Source: Corallium rubrum
Lineage: Eukaryota > Cnidaria > Anthozoa > Scleralcyonacea > Coralliidae
Assembly: GCA_964035015.1 (NCBI GenBank)
Contig: OZ036007.1
Span: 7,804,840-7,868,839 of the forward strand
Reading direction: 5' to 3'
Length of the DNA stretch: 64,000 nt
The notes under the pieces are model-generated. The model worked only from the letters and a program-made list of their open reading frames with translations. It ran no database searches and was not told the DNA's origin. This document shows positions 1 to 12,344 of this stretch, one piece after another. Numbering within the stretch: the stretch's first letter is position 1; each line of letters opens with the position of its first letter. A program made the translations under genes and the position numbers.

Positions 1-42
1 AGGGAGAGGGAGAGGGAGAGGGGGGAGGGGGAGAGGGAGATC
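1..42. repeat. (GGGAGA)n purine-rich simple repeat
   Basis: The window opens with a degenerate GGGAGA hexamer array. It lies within what should be an intron of DD3-3-like copy A, because exons homologous to the first five of copy B are not present to its right. Confidence 0.9.
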
Positions 43-778
<736 letters not shown>

Positions 779-835
779 TCGAGTGAAATGCCCAATATTG
801 CTAAATATATATATATATATATTGGTAATATAAGG

Positions 836-1103
836 GAAATTGTAACGTTAACAAGGGGCCAAACGGTATTGTTTCAATTTGAAACGAGCGCCGTTTCTTC
901 GCTCAAAAGTCGCCAATTCAATCTTTACACACAATTAAATCTTCGTCAAGTGAAGCTAAGAACTCCACAGTGCTTTTCCGATCGACCATTACGCTGACAA
1001 ACCCCAACAACGCGACGTTTGAACGAAGAAACGGCGCTCGTTTCAAATTGAAACAATACCGTTTGGCCTTAGTAACGTTACAGTTTCCTCTTAGCAACGT
1101 ATT
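836..1103. mobile_element. foldback MITE with ~75-bp inverted repeats
   Basis: Left arm about 836-915 and right arm about 1015-1103 are near-perfect inverted repeats with termini like GGAAATTGTAACGTTA. The loop of ~100 bp has no coding sequence. No target duplication was found by eye. Confidence 0.75.
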
Positions 1104-1148
1104 AGTTTCCCGCGTGAAACGTGTGGCCTCAAATTACGCGTGTCCAAT

Positions 1149-1183
1149 GGTGAGAGGCAGCGGCCTAACAGCAAGTACCACGT
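1149..1183 (-). repeat. fragment of 5S-derived SINE
   Basis: The segment GGTGAGAGGCAGCG and the following ~20 bp match the head of the 5S-derived SINE family seen in full at 12.4 and 15.7 kb. It lies 32 bp upstream of the first visible exon of copy A. Confidence 0.55.
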
Positions 1184-1214
1184 ACAATAAGTTAATATTG
1201 TCCCCCGAATTAAG

Positions 1215-4200
1215 GTGAATGCTTGGAGCTTTATAACAAAAACAAGCCATGGGAAGACGTAGTGAATACTTGGAAGCATTATTCCACACACAATAACAAA
1301 ATTGACTGTGAAAAAGACAATGGAAAGTGGGTAGAATTCAGAAGCTATCTGGAATACATCAACAAAACCAAAGAAGAGTGCAATGGAGAACGTTTGATCT
1401 GGGACATACCATATAGCTCGGTAACCATTGATCATCTCATTGGAGAAGACCCTGAGAATTGGAAACGATGTCTGGTTGCACTCGACCCCCCAGACTGCCA
1501 GCAAGCACCGCAGTCACGCCCCAATCACCTTGGCAACGGTGAAAACGTTGTTCCTTTGAGCTACGACTGGACTCTTCCTCATTTTCCTTCTCAATTAGAA
1601 CAAAGATGCGTGTTACGAATCAGGTATAAATCTTTTTCTTTAATTGAAACAGGACCGGTTCTTACTGAATTTTCCCGAAGTTGAAAACAAAACAAACAAA
1701 CTATGGTTGTTTAATAATAGCGTGCTGCGTAGGCAGTGTAGAAACAACAATCGAAATTAGTAAGGTTAGATGTACTGCCGAAACAGAGAACGTAGGAGTC
1801 TAACGTTTCGAGCGAAGGCCCTTCGTCAGAGAGAAACGGGGGCCTTCGCTCGAAACGTTAGACTCCTACGTTCTCTGTTTCGGCAGTATATCTAACCTTA
1901 CTATATTTCTATGGTTTAAACCGAGTATATGGATACCTGAGTGATAAAGTCACTGCCGAATTTGGCTATTTATGCACCCGAGACTTAAGGTGCTGTTATA
2001 CGATGCGATTTTTCTTGCAACTTGCAACAAATTTACATATGGATAAAAAATCGCAAATTGCAGAAAGGGGGTTACACGTTCAGCAACTTGCGATTTTTGT
2101 TGTAAATTGCAGCAAAAAGTAGAACCCATCCAACTTTTCTTGCAACTTGCAACACGGCAAAAATGACAAAATCGCAAGTTGCTACGGGGTGTTACACGAT
2201 GCGAGTTTTTATGCAATTTACAACATTCAGTGATTTGTTGCAAGTTGCAAGAAAAATCGCATCGTGTAACAACACCTTTAAGGCCATGTTATACACGGAG
2301 CAATTCTCTTTGGAACACAACGGCGTTGCATTGCAAGTTACAATGGAAATTGCGTCGGGTAACACCCCATGTTTGCAGCTAGTCTCGCAACAAAAAATTG
2401 TGCTGCGAGTTGCAGAGAAAGTTGCAGATTACGTTGCAGCTTCTACTTTAGCAAAAGGTTTGTATAAATATATATTTAAAGTTTGGCAAGTTTGATTATA
2501 AAGACAAAGTTTGTAAAAATGTAAAACCGGTTAGCCTACTGAGAAATGCAATAAAAAATTACTATTTTCATGTATATTTACATATCCAGTTAAATTATTT
2601 TTTTTCAGATACAACATCTCCACAAACGATTACAATCCAGCGACTACATTTGCAGATTCAAACGGCGCAGAGTAAGTACACATACACTCACGGGGGCATG
2701 CTCCCCCGGGAAATTTTGAAATGGAGAGTCACTGAAATGCCATTTCCTGGCTTTTGGAGGAAGATTTTACTGACTCTAAAGGTTAAAAAACGTCATATAA
2801 AATACTCAAAACACGCAAACGTCACATAGATACTCAAAATGCATACACTCAGTAGATTGAATACACTGTTTACAGTTTATTTCCTGACACAATTGATATT
2901 GCATCAGTTTTGTAGTTACATGTCTGTTGTTTTATATCAAGGGGGGGGGGAGCCGCGGCTTCCTGCATGCAGTTGAACTTATATTCTCATAATATTATAA
3001 ATGTCTTTACGATAAACTGACTGCAAGGTTTGCAATTTGGAAAGATGTCTGTGTTTCTACGTTCACTATAGCATCCCAAATCATTAAATATTTAATATTT
3101 GAAGCTAGTTTGGTGACTTCCAAAATGTCCCAGTATTGCTAAAATGATTGTAGTGTCTGTATTGAAGTCAATCTCAAGCAACAGTTCTCATCTTTTGGGC
3201 GTTGACGTCGTCCTGAAGACGTACAAATGCTCAAAGTGGCGTTGTATAAAGAACGAGGACGACGTTGAGTTTACCCTTGGGATTAAAAATTGTTCATTTT
3301 CTTTGTTTTTCAAAAAAATTATTTTGTTTAAAGGGCATATGACTCGAAAATTAAGTTTATCTTATTGAAAAGAACATTTAAAATGATAAAATAACATCTT
3401 TTTCAGTTTTTGGTTACCTTGCTCCGTTTTTGAGATATTCCAGTTTGTTAGTTTCAGAAATTGCCGCTTGATGTTAGTAATAATTGTTAGTTGTTTGCTG
3501 TTAGAAGGTTGTGGGTTCGAGTCCCGCTTAGAGCTCAGAGTTTTTCTGAGTATTACTAACTAACACAGCTTGTACAGCAAACAACTAACAATTATATTCC
3601 AGTTTGTTTGACATGCAAATGACACAACTTTTTACGTCACACGTGCATAATGAGTATTATGAGTTACCGAGAGAAGGTTACATATCTTTGCTATTGTGAA
3701 ACAAAGTCACTTGGAATTCTACATGTTTGGTGTTGTGGGTAGAAACACGCACAAGCTTCCATTGGGTTAAGCTCATGTTTTCATAATAGCAAAGACATGT
3801 AACCTTTTCTGACAACTCATTATGCACATGTGACGTAAAAAGTTGTCTCATTTGCATATCAGACAAGCTGGATTATCTCAAAAAAAACGAAGCAAGGAAA
3901 CCAAAAACTGCAAAATATGTTATTTTATCATTTTCAATGTTCTTTTCAATAAGACAAACTTAATTTTCGAGTCATATGCCCTTTAAAGGACGTCGTCGTT
4001 GACATTGATGTGGTGTTACCACAAATTACAGAAATTACAGAAATTACAAAATCGAGCAGCCAGAGTAATAAGTGGAGATAATTATGAAATTCGTTCGACA
4101 GATATTTTAAAAAAATTGAATTGGTATCCACTAAATTATTACCGACTTGAGCAGTTGCTGTTGTTAATGCACAAAATACTCAACAATGATGCGCCTAAAG

Positions 4201-5310
4201 CTATTATGGAGCTGTATCAAATTTCAGAAAACCAGGTTTACAATCTTCGAAGCAACAATAATATGCTAATGTTGTCAAAACCCAGGTCAAATGCAATGAA
4301 ACGCAGCTTTAGTTATGAAGCTGCCAAGATCTGGAATACTCTGCCATTACATCTTAAGAACACTTCCCTTACTATAACTAAGTTTAAAACTAAACTCAGG
4401 GAGGTTTTTAAGGATGAAAACTGTACTATTTTAAATAACTTGAAGTACTAGCAATGATTTTTCCCTTCCATTTTAATAATTTTAATAATTTTTAATAATT
4501 TTAACAATGTTAGAATGTAAATAGTGTTTTAGTTAGATAGTTTTAGTCGTAATTAAGCAAACTGTTTTTAAGTCTTTTAATAGTTAGTTCTACACGGCCC
4601 TATGAAAATCAACATTTTATAGTTTCTTTTTACTCTTGGATTTTATTGTATTTGTAACTCACTTAAGTTGATAGGCTACCGTGTTTAAATATAGTTCAAT
4701 AAATAAATAAATAAATAAATAAATTCTCGCTTGTATTAGTTTATATTTACCAAAAGTCTAAATCATATTTTCAGCAAATCTCCAATCGTAAACGATCCAG
4801 AAGTGGAGATCGAAAAGGATGGAAAGAAAATTCCTCTTCAACTGGCCATCAACACCGCTCAGTTTGGTCGAACCTTCCAGGACCGTTCTCACGTATTTAA
4901 ATTTATTCCGAGGGAAGAACACTTCAAAGACGAAACTGTTTACAACCTAAATGTACGAGGAAAGCGAGGGAATATTGTCCAGGCTTATCCAGCTGTTGAA
5001 TACGATTTCGCTCCAAACAGACTCAAAATAAAGTCAAGCGATTACGTGCATATCCAGTGGACAGGTAACAGACTTTTTCTGTAATTCTTATATGTGCCAC
5101 CACCATCACCACTATCACCACCATCCTCATCATCATCTTCAAAATCGACATCCTCCTCCTCGTTATCATCCTCATCATCGCCACGATCACCATCACCATC
5201 AAAATCAATCTTCTCCTCCTCCTCATCATCACCACCACCACCATCACCACCATCGCCATCACCACCACCACCATTACCACTATCACCATCATCATCAAAA
5301 TCAACCTCAC

Positions 5311-5342
<32 letters not shown>

Positions 5343-6729
5343 CCACCACCATCACCACCACCATCATCATCATCATCCTCCTCATCATCATCATCATCAT
5401 CATCATCACCATCACCATCACCATCACCATCACCATCACCATCACCATCACCATCACCATCACCATCACCACCATCACCACCATCACCACCATCACCACC
5501 ACTCACCATCCTCATCAAAATCAACCTCACCATCATCATCATCATCACCACCACCACCACCACCATCACCACCATCACCACCATCACCACCATCACCACC
5601 ACCATCACCACCATCATCACCACCACCACCACCACCATCACCACCATCACCACCATCACCATCACCACCATCACCATCCTCTTTATCATCTTCAAAATCA
5701 ACATCCTCCTCCTCGTTATCATCCTCATCATCGCCACGATCACCATCACCATCACCACCATCACCATCCTCATCAAAATCAATCTCCTCCTCATCGTTAT
5801 CATCATCATCACCACTATCAAGACCACCACAACCACCACCCTCATCATCACCATCATCACCACCACCACCACCATCACCATCATCACCACCACCATCCTC
5901 ATCATCATCAAAATCAACCTCCTCATCATCACCACCACCATCACCACCACCACCACCACCAGCTATAATTACAATTCTTATTTCTGTTCAGGTTCCAACA
6001 CAAATCCGAAAAAAAATGCTGGAGAAGGGCGGAAACGTACGTAAATAAATTCGTAGGTGGCAAGCAGGCAGGCAGGCAGGCAGGCAGGCAGGTAGGTAGG
6101 TAGGTAGGTAGGTAGGTAGGTAGGTAGGTAGGTAGGTAGGTAGGTAGGTAGGTAGGTAGGTAGGTAGGTAGGTAGGTAGGTAGGTAGGTAGGTAGGTAGG
6201 TAGGTAGGTAGGTAGGTAGGTAGGTAGGTAGGTAGGTAGGTAGGTAGGTAGGTAGGTAGGTAGGTAGGTAGGTAGGTAGAACGGCACAGTAACATTTCGA
6301 GTTTTATAAAATCAAAATCGATATACAATGACAGACATCATTTTCAATCTATCTTTTACAGAAACAGACAGAAGTAATATCGTTGAAATGGCAGCTCCGG
6401 ACAAGAGTTATCCTTTCCTCGGTTCACAGTCTACTATGTTTGACAATGCCAAAGTAATTCATGCTTTGGACGGTAAAAAGACAAAAACTGGTGCTGACAT
6501 AGCAATCGCTATGGCAACTGCTGGCTACTTTCCTACAGCGAGCGCCGTAACATCTCCTTTCGCTGTTCAAGGATGTAACCGCGATCAGGCAGCAGAACTC
6601 GACTGTTTTCCTCCGTCGTACAGTGGGTTGTTATTACAGTTTGTAAAGCCGGGAACATATTATTACATGTGTTCCCGCAATAATAACTTCACAAATCGTA
6701 GCCAGAAAGGACGCCTTACTGTGGGTTAA
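1215..6729 (+). CDS. DD3-3-like secreted protein, copy A (3' exons only)
   Basis: Five exons join in frame: 1215-1623, 2609-2671, 4775-5064, 5992-6036 and 6362-6729 (TAA). They encode the last ~391 residues. All junctions are AG/GT and the 63- and 45-nt exons equal those of copy B. Recognisable family motifs are [16 protein letters not shown]-x-[43 protein letters not shown] and [18 protein letters not shown]. The family is named after a Dictyostelium developmentally regulated protein and is, as far as I recall, also found in cnidarians; its biochemical role is not established. The upstream exons, including the signal peptide, must lie left of the window. Introns hold a TTAA foldback, a LINE fragment, a CAC/CAT array and a TAGG array. 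No frame lesion is visible, so the gene looks intact. Confidence 0.88.
1758..1903. repeat. palindrome with hammerhead-like core boxes
   Basis: A near-perfect inverted repeat. Each arm carries GACGAAGGGCCTTCGCTCG followed by AAACGTTAGACTCC, the arrangement CTGANGA - short stem - GAAA. The same motif recurs at 14,048. Such motifs often mark debris of Penelope-like elements, which is an inference here. Confidence 0.6.
1989..2279. mobile_element. foldback repeat (TTGCAAGTTGCAA family)
   Basis: Arms at about 1989-2030 and 2236-2279 are inverted copies (GGTG-TGTTA-ACGATGCGATTTTTC), with further shorter inverted TTGCAAGTTGCAA units between and to the right up to ~2450. The sequence is non-coding and intronic. 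Similar TTGCAAC-rich palindromes occur at 37.1 and 47.1 kb. Confidence 0.65.
2683..2960 (+). mobile_element. hAT-like non-autonomous element, copy 1
   Basis: The sequence from GGGGGCATGCTCCCCCGG to the G-run and AGCCGCGGCT matches elements at 8.9-9.2 kb (reverse), 51.6 kb and 56.8-57.05 kb. The best-preserved termini (GGCTACGTCCCTG at 9.23 kb, GCTACACCACTG at 57.05 kb) resemble hAT ends. No coding capacity. Confidence 0.6.
3327..3987. mobile_element. TTAA-ended foldback element, copy 1 (with nested SINE)
   Basis: Arms start TTTAAAGGGCATATGACTCG and end with its reverse complement. Almost the whole length can pair. A 144-bp insert (3450-3593) interrupts the left arm. Lies in the second visible intron of copy A. 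Confidence 0.8.
3450..3593 (+). mobile_element. tRNA-like SINE insert with 15-bp target duplication
   Basis: The insert is flanked by perfect direct repeats ATATTCCAGTTTGTT (3435-3449 and 3594-3608). It holds a box B-like GGGTTCGAGTCCCG at about 3514 and internal inverted repeats TTGTTAGTTGTTTGCTGT. The same B-box region and tail occur in the minus-strand SINE at 41.2-41.4 kb. Confidence 0.75.
3999..4451 (+). pseudogene. reverse transcriptase C-terminal fragment (LINE)
   Basis: About 150 residues are open up to TAG at 4449-4451. The motif [12 protein letters not shown], then [19 protein letters not shown] and a WNTLPLHLK segment, are characteristic of the region C-terminal to the polymerase domain of CR1/L2/Jockey-type LINEs. 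The catalytic palm motif is absent and there is no proper ATG, so this is a dead fragment in a host intron. Confidence 0.82.
3999..4724 (+). mobile_element. 5'-truncated non-LTR retrotransposon (3' end)
   Basis: The C-terminal end of a reverse transcriptase ORF is followed by ~250 bp of 3' UTR and an (AATA)n tail at 4698-4724. This layout is typical of a 5'-truncated LINE insertion. The left boundary is uncertain. Confidence 0.8.
5095..5962. repeat. (CAC/CAT)n trinucleotide array
   Basis: ~870 bp of mixed CAC, CAT and CCT triplets with higher-order ATCACC hexamers. It begins ~30 bp after the splice donor at 5065 and ends ~30 bp before the next acceptor, so it fills the intron. All long open frames here are repeat artefacts. 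Confidence 0.95.
6061..6279. repeat. (CAGG)n(TAGG)n tetranucleotide array
   Basis: A short CAGG block runs into ~47 TAGG units within the last intron of copy A. Every long frame through it is a Tyr-Leu-Pro-Thr artefact. Confidence 0.95.
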
Positions 6730-6850
6730 AGGCACACATGACAACCTAACAAGTATTTAATCTCAGTTCGTCTATAAGAACTGCTTCCTTCTCCTTGTTT
6801 TACTCTTGTGTATCACTGAATATATCTCATGTAGTCTAGCTGAAATCATT

Positions 6851-6856
6851 ATTAAA
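6851..6856 (+). promoter_or_regulatory. possible polyadenylation signal (ATTAAA) of copy A
   Basis: ATTAAA occurs 122 bp after the copy A stop codon. No canonical AATAAA was seen between the stop codon and the foldback element that starts at 6896. Confidence 0.35.
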
Positions 6857-6895
6857 TAAGGATATCTAATCGCCATTTTTGTCGTGTCATTTTCT

Positions 6896-7320
6896 TTAAA
6901 GTGCCTATGAAGTGAAAATTATTACTGACTTAAATGAAAGAACTCTTAAAACGACAAAGTAACATCTTTTGCAGATCTTCGTTTCCGTGCCTCGTTGTTG
7001 AGATATTTGAATTTTTTTGTTATGCAAATTAAACACTTTGACGTCACACGTGTATAATGTGGTTATCAGAGAAGGTTCGGTATCTTTGCTATTATCAAAC
7101 GAAATTAGTTAAAAATCTGTATGTCTAATGCTGTATGCGAAATAGACGCACATATAGAACTTTCTCCGATAACTCATTATACACGTGTGATGTCAAAGTG
7201 TTTAATTTGCATATCAAAGAAACTAAAATATCTCAACAACGAAGCACGGAAACGAAGATCTGCAAAAGATGTTATGTTGTAGTTTTAAGAGTTCTTTCAT
7301 TTAAGATAATAATAATTTTC
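6896..7320. mobile_element. TTAA-ended foldback element, copy 2 (right end lost)
   Basis: The left arm begins TTTAAAGTGCCTATGAAG. The right arm matches its complement until about 7320, where the terminal ~18 bp are replaced by unrelated sequence. Closest relative in the window is the copy at 63.2-63.7 kb. Confidence 0.75.
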
Positions 7321-7779
7321 GCAAACAATACGCGTGAGTCAGGCGTTCACTCGGGATATTGGCAAAGTGCAGAGGTGCTTGGGTAAAAGATACTGATTGT
7401 AGATTGTAGTGTTATGGCAGCAATCGCAAAATCGAAGCCTCTCTCCTCGGTAGATCAGGCTCTATATACCGCGCTAGCAAAAGTGGGAGTGGGAGGAAGA
7501 TCAGATGGAAGGTTGAATGTGGTGCATACTTCTGCACACTGGTGAACATATTTACGAACTGGTGAACTATTTCGAAATCCACTAACAATGTGCAAGAACA
7601 CTTTGATCAAAAGGCAAAGCTGTTCAACTTTTTGTCCAACTCCAAAAGAAAAAAGAGCAAAGAGCTTACAACATGCCTCATGGCCTTACTCCATCACAAG
7701 TAAATGTGCAAAAACGCAAAATCGTGACACCCAAAAAACCCAAAAAAAGCCCAGGCCGAAGCCTAGACTCGGTACACGA
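7321..7779. other. intergenic, nothing recognised
   Basis: No exon, RNA gene or repeat family recognised. Short open frames lack codon structure or family resemblance. Confidence 0.4.
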
Positions 7780-8085
7780 GTGGCGTGTGCTGTTAGGGCG
7801 CTGCCTTTCACCGCTGTAGTTAAGCCCAGTTAGCCGGGGTTAGTACTTCGATGGGTGACCGTCCGGGAATAACCCCGTTCTCGAACTTGAATTTCACGTG
7901 AGTAGAGTTTAGTTGGTCTCTCCTGTGCTTCGAGGGTTTTTCGCAGGGTTCTGCAGTTTTCCTCCCTCTGTAAAATCAACACTTAGGTCTTAGCTGATGC
8001 CGTGCACTTTAATCATGAGCCTCTGGCTCGGATGATTGGGCAACCACATCCTGTGTTTAACGACGTTAAATAAATCATTACTCAT
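7780..8085 (+). mobile_element. 5S rRNA-derived SINE, copy 1
   Basis: The head carries the 5S rRNA internal promoter region (GGTTAGTACTTCGATGGGTG, then GACCGTCCGGGAATA). The body has TCTCCTGTGCTTCGAGGG and TAAAATCAACAC and the tail ends CGACGTTAAATAAAT. This arrangement is that of SINE3-type elements. Confidence 0.82.
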
Positions 8086-8104
8086 TACAACAGTTGCTAC
8101 TCCG

Positions 8105-8215
8105 AGTGCATGACGAACCATACCAGGTATAAAATTCGAACATGCAACGTTTGGTTTACTAGTCTGATGCTCTACCGACTGAATTACATGGTCAAGTTGA
8201 GAGCAACTAGTTCAC
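8105..8215 (-). mobile_element. tRNA-like SINE fragment
   Basis: The reverse strand reads like a tRNA core: box A-like GGTAGAGCATC and a degenerate B box. It has the flanking GGTTCGTC and CAACTTGAC blocks also seen at 62.6-63.0 kb. Too diverged to be a functional tRNA gene. Confidence 0.6.
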
Positions 8216-8272
8216 CAATCTTCTCCATTCATGCACATATACACTGCTACCCTGCGAGTCAGAGCCCCTTTC

Positions 8273-8530
8273 CGACCTACGCAGGCCTCGGGGGAAAGTG
8301 GGCTCTGCCAACAAACTCGATATTTCTTTTTGAGCATGCGTGAACGGTTGCCAAGATACTATTTTGGGCCCAGGCTCTAACTCGTCACTTCCTATTTTCC
8401 TGCTTACGCGTGTTCGTAAACTAGAACTTGTTTGACCAGTTTAAAACCTGACTGACTCGCCCCAAACTTGGGGCGAAGATCGAGTTTGTTGACAAAGCCC
8501 ACTTTCCCCCGAAGCTTGCGTAGGTCGGAA
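8273..8530. mobile_element. foldback MITE (CCGACCTACGCAGG termini)
   Basis: Arms of ~48 bp at 8273-8320 and 8482-8530 are inverted copies running from CCGACCTACGCA to AACAAACTCGAT. The loop is non-coding. Confidence 0.7.
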
Positions 8531-8760
8531 TTGTAACTTTATAATTGTTGAATACGCGAGTTCTGACCGTTAATTTCGGCCGTTAATAACCAGTCATAAT
8601 TAAACGTTGAATTACTATATAAACTCAAATCAAAACCGGTTTCCTGCTGACAAAACAAATTCTGATGAATAGTTTGCAAAATCGAACTATTAAGCTGGAT
8701 ATTAAATAGAACTTTAATATTTAATTTAAAATATTAGTTCAAATATAATATATCTCAATT

Positions 8761-9532
8761 AGGCCTGTGACAAACGGCGTATTTTTCATGCGCCGTATAA
8801 AATATGAGAATTAACTTGATGAAAAATACGCCGTCTGTAACCATTAAATACGGCAATTTCATTAAGTTCGACAGTGCCAGAGCCGCGGCTCCCCCCCCCC
8901 CCCCCCTTTTGATATAAAACAACAGACATGTAACTACAAAACTGATGCAGTATGCCATTGTGTCAGGAAATAAACTGTAAACAGTGTATTCAATCTATTG
9001 AGTGTGTGCATTTTGAGTATCTATGTGACGTTTGCGTGTTTTGAGTATTTTAATTTTTTGACGTTTTTTAACCTTTAGAGTCTGTAAAATCTTCCTCCAA
9101 AAGCCAGGAAACGGCATTTCAGCAACTCTCGATTTCAAAATTTCCTGGGGGAGCATGCCCCCGGACCCCTCTAAAAATATATTTTGACTTCGGCTCCCCC
9201 GGTTTCAAAATCCTGGCTACGTCCCTGGACTGCGCCATTAAATACGACGAGCCTAGTCGTATAATACGACTCAAGTACGGCGTTGGTGCAGACGGCCTAC
9301 TATTCATGCGCCGAATAAAATGCATAGATTAATTTACAATATGATAATACATTTTCTATCCACAATTCACGTTTGTAACATCGTTTCAAGACCTACGACT
9401 CGAGAACTGTAATTTATTCGACTTATTAAATACGACGAAAATACGCCGTATAACTCAACAGGAACAATTTCAGAATTTGGGTCGACTATAATAGGTATTT
9501 TATACGGCGCATGAAAAATATGTCACAGGCCT
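8761..9532. mobile_element. foldback element with nested hAT-like insert
   Basis: Terminal inverted repeats AGGCCTGTGACAAACGGCG (8761) and its complement ending 9532 extend ~42 bp with few mismatches. The middle is occupied by the hAT-like copy at about 8879-9234. Confidence 0.7.
8879..9234 (-). mobile_element. hAT-like non-autonomous element, copy 2
   Basis: Reverse-oriented copy of the family at 2.7 and 56.8 kb. It runs from AGAGCCGCGGCTCC and a C-run to GGCTACGTCCCTG at 9232. Nested in the foldback element around it. Confidence 0.65.
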
Positions 9533-10779
9533 TAGTAACGTTCACCGTTACTGCCTAGGAGGGTTCTCTCTCTGATGAGTAAAATTGTGTGGCGTTAGAC
9601 ATAGTAAAACAATAAATAGAGGCCGTTCTGGCCAGCTCAGGCAGGAGTGGGTTAATCACTTGTTAACCCATTGCTTTCTAGGATGTCTGAAGGTTCTCCA
9701 TTTGACGAGTAACATGGTTTGGTGTTAGACAAAGTAAAACAATAAAGGAGCCGTATTTCACCAGCTCAGGCAGGAATGGATTAATCACTTGTTATAAAAT
9801 AAGCTATACGCGCGTACTAAACTGCTAAAAAATATACCTCATGCAGAGAATAAGGGTGGCAAATTAGGCCTGGTTACCGGATATAAACGCAACGATCGCC
9901 ACGATTGCTCAAATAATCGCAGCGATGGCATTGATCGTTTACGATTCCCGCGGGCTGAGCACGGTAAAATAACTTTTTTCAAGTTCAATATTCGACCTCA
10001 TTTGAGCTTAAACCTTAATCAACAAATATAGCTTAGTGTGTGATATCCCGATGTCAGAAATATTAAAACATTCTCGAACCAGCTAAATAAACAAAAATCC
10101 AAGCACACACAATAGACAGACATTTGAGTAATTAAAAGCACACGATATTTTATTCCACACATTTCACTGATAAAGGCCGCTTCGAAACGTCAAGATATTT
10201 CGTTATCAAAACTATTCTAAGCAGTTTACCGCCCTTTGCACTTTGCTGTATCCAAAACACTGCCTACACAGCACTCTACTTGTTTAAACAGAATTTAGTT
10301 TTTTCGTATCTACTTTGCTATTTGATAGACACGGATAAACTGAAACAATCTACTCCAAATTAGCCGAAAATATTGTGTACATTGTACAACTTTGAATATT
10401 CGTTGTAACAATCTTTACAATTATCTATTTCAAAGAATATTTTTTTATTAAATTTAAGCAGCATTTATCGCTCAATTTGTGTTATTAATTTGTCATTTTC
10501 CGGCAACCTTTTGTTTAACCCCTTCAGTACCAAGCACATACTTTAGTATTTTCTCTGGCTAACGCCAGACGATTTCACTCGTCGATTTCACTTCGTTTGA
10601 TGGTGTTTTTTTTGTGTGTATAATAAGCGAAAAACGTTCTCCCAAAATGCAGAAAATAGTGGTTTTGAGAATTTCATATTTCAATGAGTTTCCAAGCACC
10701 CTACGTGAAATCACTTTTTAAAGTTCGACTCATTTTTCCACGGTGGGCCTTTATTAAAGTGCTTATATCACTTGTGGGG
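9533..10779. other. intergenic with degraded short-MITE fragments
   Basis: Contains degenerate relatives of the ~96-bp MITE (near 9545-9640, 9655-9780 and 10515-10600) and one CGAAACGTC-type repeat end near 10190. Otherwise AT-rich sequence with no recognised gene. Confidence 0.5.
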
Positions 10780-11235
10780 TTTTAACGTATTAAATAGAGC
10801 AGAAAAAATCAGTTAATGAGTTATTTTGCCGTTTTTGATTTAGTCAAATAGTTCCTGACATATTGGCTTCTGAACATGCCAATTCACAAACATTTCCGTC
10901 GTTCATTTTAACACCTTGGGGGCCTGGGACTCAGGAACGATTCAATCCAAAACAACTACGTTTCGGCATATTGATTCACAAATACACATATGTTTGACTG
11001 AAAAATCGAAATGTCGAGCTCACACCCGCTTTCCAGTACGCACGAGAGTTCCAACTAAGAAGACGGTCGGCTTAAGTTCCTGAGTCCGAGGCCCCCGTGC
11101 TTAAAAATGAACGACGGAAATTTTTGGCGAAAAGCCGAACTTGGCATGTTTAAAGGCTTATATCTCAGAAACTATTAAAGTAAATCAAAAGCGGCAAAAT
11201 AACTTATTAACTAACTTATTTTGATCTATTTAAAT
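10780..11235. mobile_element. imperfect foldback element
   Basis: Left arm about 10780-10935 and right arm about 11080-11235 pair imperfectly (CGTCGTTCATTTTAA against AAAAATGAACGACG; ACTCAGGAAC against GTTCCTGAGT). Non-coding. Confidence 0.6.
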
Positions 11236-11842
11236 ATATTAAAAGCCTTTGATAACGAAATACTGACCCTTCGAGCAAAGCCCTCTACGCAAGCACCAAT
11301 CTCAGCAGATTACCATCTTTTCACTTTGCTCTTTCTAAAAAAATGCACAACACTCTGCTTTTTCACACTCAAGTTGATTTATTAAGATTTTTTTAGTTAA
11401 TTGCCAAAATGTGTTTTGTGTATGAAAGTTTGCTTTTTAAACTGGTTTAATTAAACATGTTTTGAACATGTTTTGGCGTGTTTAAACATGTCTAAATTTA
11501 TGTCAATATACAACGTGTGAACCGAAAAAAATAACCTGGAATATTACATTCTTTTATTCACTGAAATATCTTTAAAACAAAGCCTGCTTGAAGTTTCCTG
11601 CGGAGGTGTGTGTCGATGAAACAAAACCGCCATAACTCTAGGCTTTATTTGGTTATACCGATTGTTCTGTTTTCACCACAATGGATGTAGAACTGTCAGC
11701 CACCCACACTAAGGCACTCGTTGTGTATCTGATGAAAATAATCTGTGAACTATCACCACGTCGGTGACATTGATGGGCTAGTTACCGAGATGGAGGGAAT
11801 TATAAGTAGGTTAAGCACCATTACTCCACGAAATGCTCCCAA
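11236..11842. other. intergenic, diverged repeat debris
   Basis: Begins with a repeat end related to those at 10.19 and 41.04 kb (AACGAAATACTGACCCTTCG). The remainder is AT-rich with no recognised gene or RNA. Confidence 0.4.
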
Positions 11843-11960
11843 CATGACCATGTAGTCGGTAGAGCGTTGGAACAGTATAAACCGAAGGTCGAACGTTTGA
11901 ATCCCAACCACGGTATTACCCAGTGTGGTTCGTCACTCTGAGCATAGCACCTAATATTAT
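11843..11960 (+). mobile_element. tRNA-like SINE fragment
   Basis: Box A-like sequence (TAGTCGGTAGAGCG), a diverged B box (CGTTTGAATCCC) and the downstream GTGTGGTTCGTCACTC block match the tRNA-like family at 62.9 kb. Mismatched stems make a working tRNA unlikely. Confidence 0.6.
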
Positions 11961-12344
11961 AATATACAGATAAATTTTGTGGAAAAACCAACGTAAAATA
12001 TATATTTATTTATCTATATTGCATTATCGCCATGAACACTTTCAAACAATTAAGCTATAGTTAATTCATTCATAATGTTTGCTGGCTGTATATTTTTGAT
12101 CGAGATATGGTCAAACCAGAATTACCATCAAAAGATTGAAAATGTCAGTTTGAGAAGATTTAATAAACGACTAAAGCTGCATGGGTAACTTATTTCAATA
12201 AACTCATTCATGCGTCGATTTTCTTTGATGCGAGGTTTGATTACTTATCAGTATGATGATTTAATATTTCTATTGCGCAAATTAGCATGTGAATATGATC
12301 AAATGCGCATCACAAAGTTACAGATGGCTTATCAAAGGCGCTTC

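Noticed and set aside
1091..1504. 137-residue minus-strand frame
   Set aside because: Antisense shadow of the first visible exon of DD3-3 copy A.
5042..6048. Long His-, Ser/Pro- and Met/Val-rich open frames on both strands
   Set aside because: They are translations of the CAC/CAT trinucleotide array in an intron; no codon bias or family resemblance.
7780..7900. Genuine 5S rRNA gene
   Set aside because: Only the internal part matches 5S and it continues into a SINE body and tail; six dispersed copies share the same extension.
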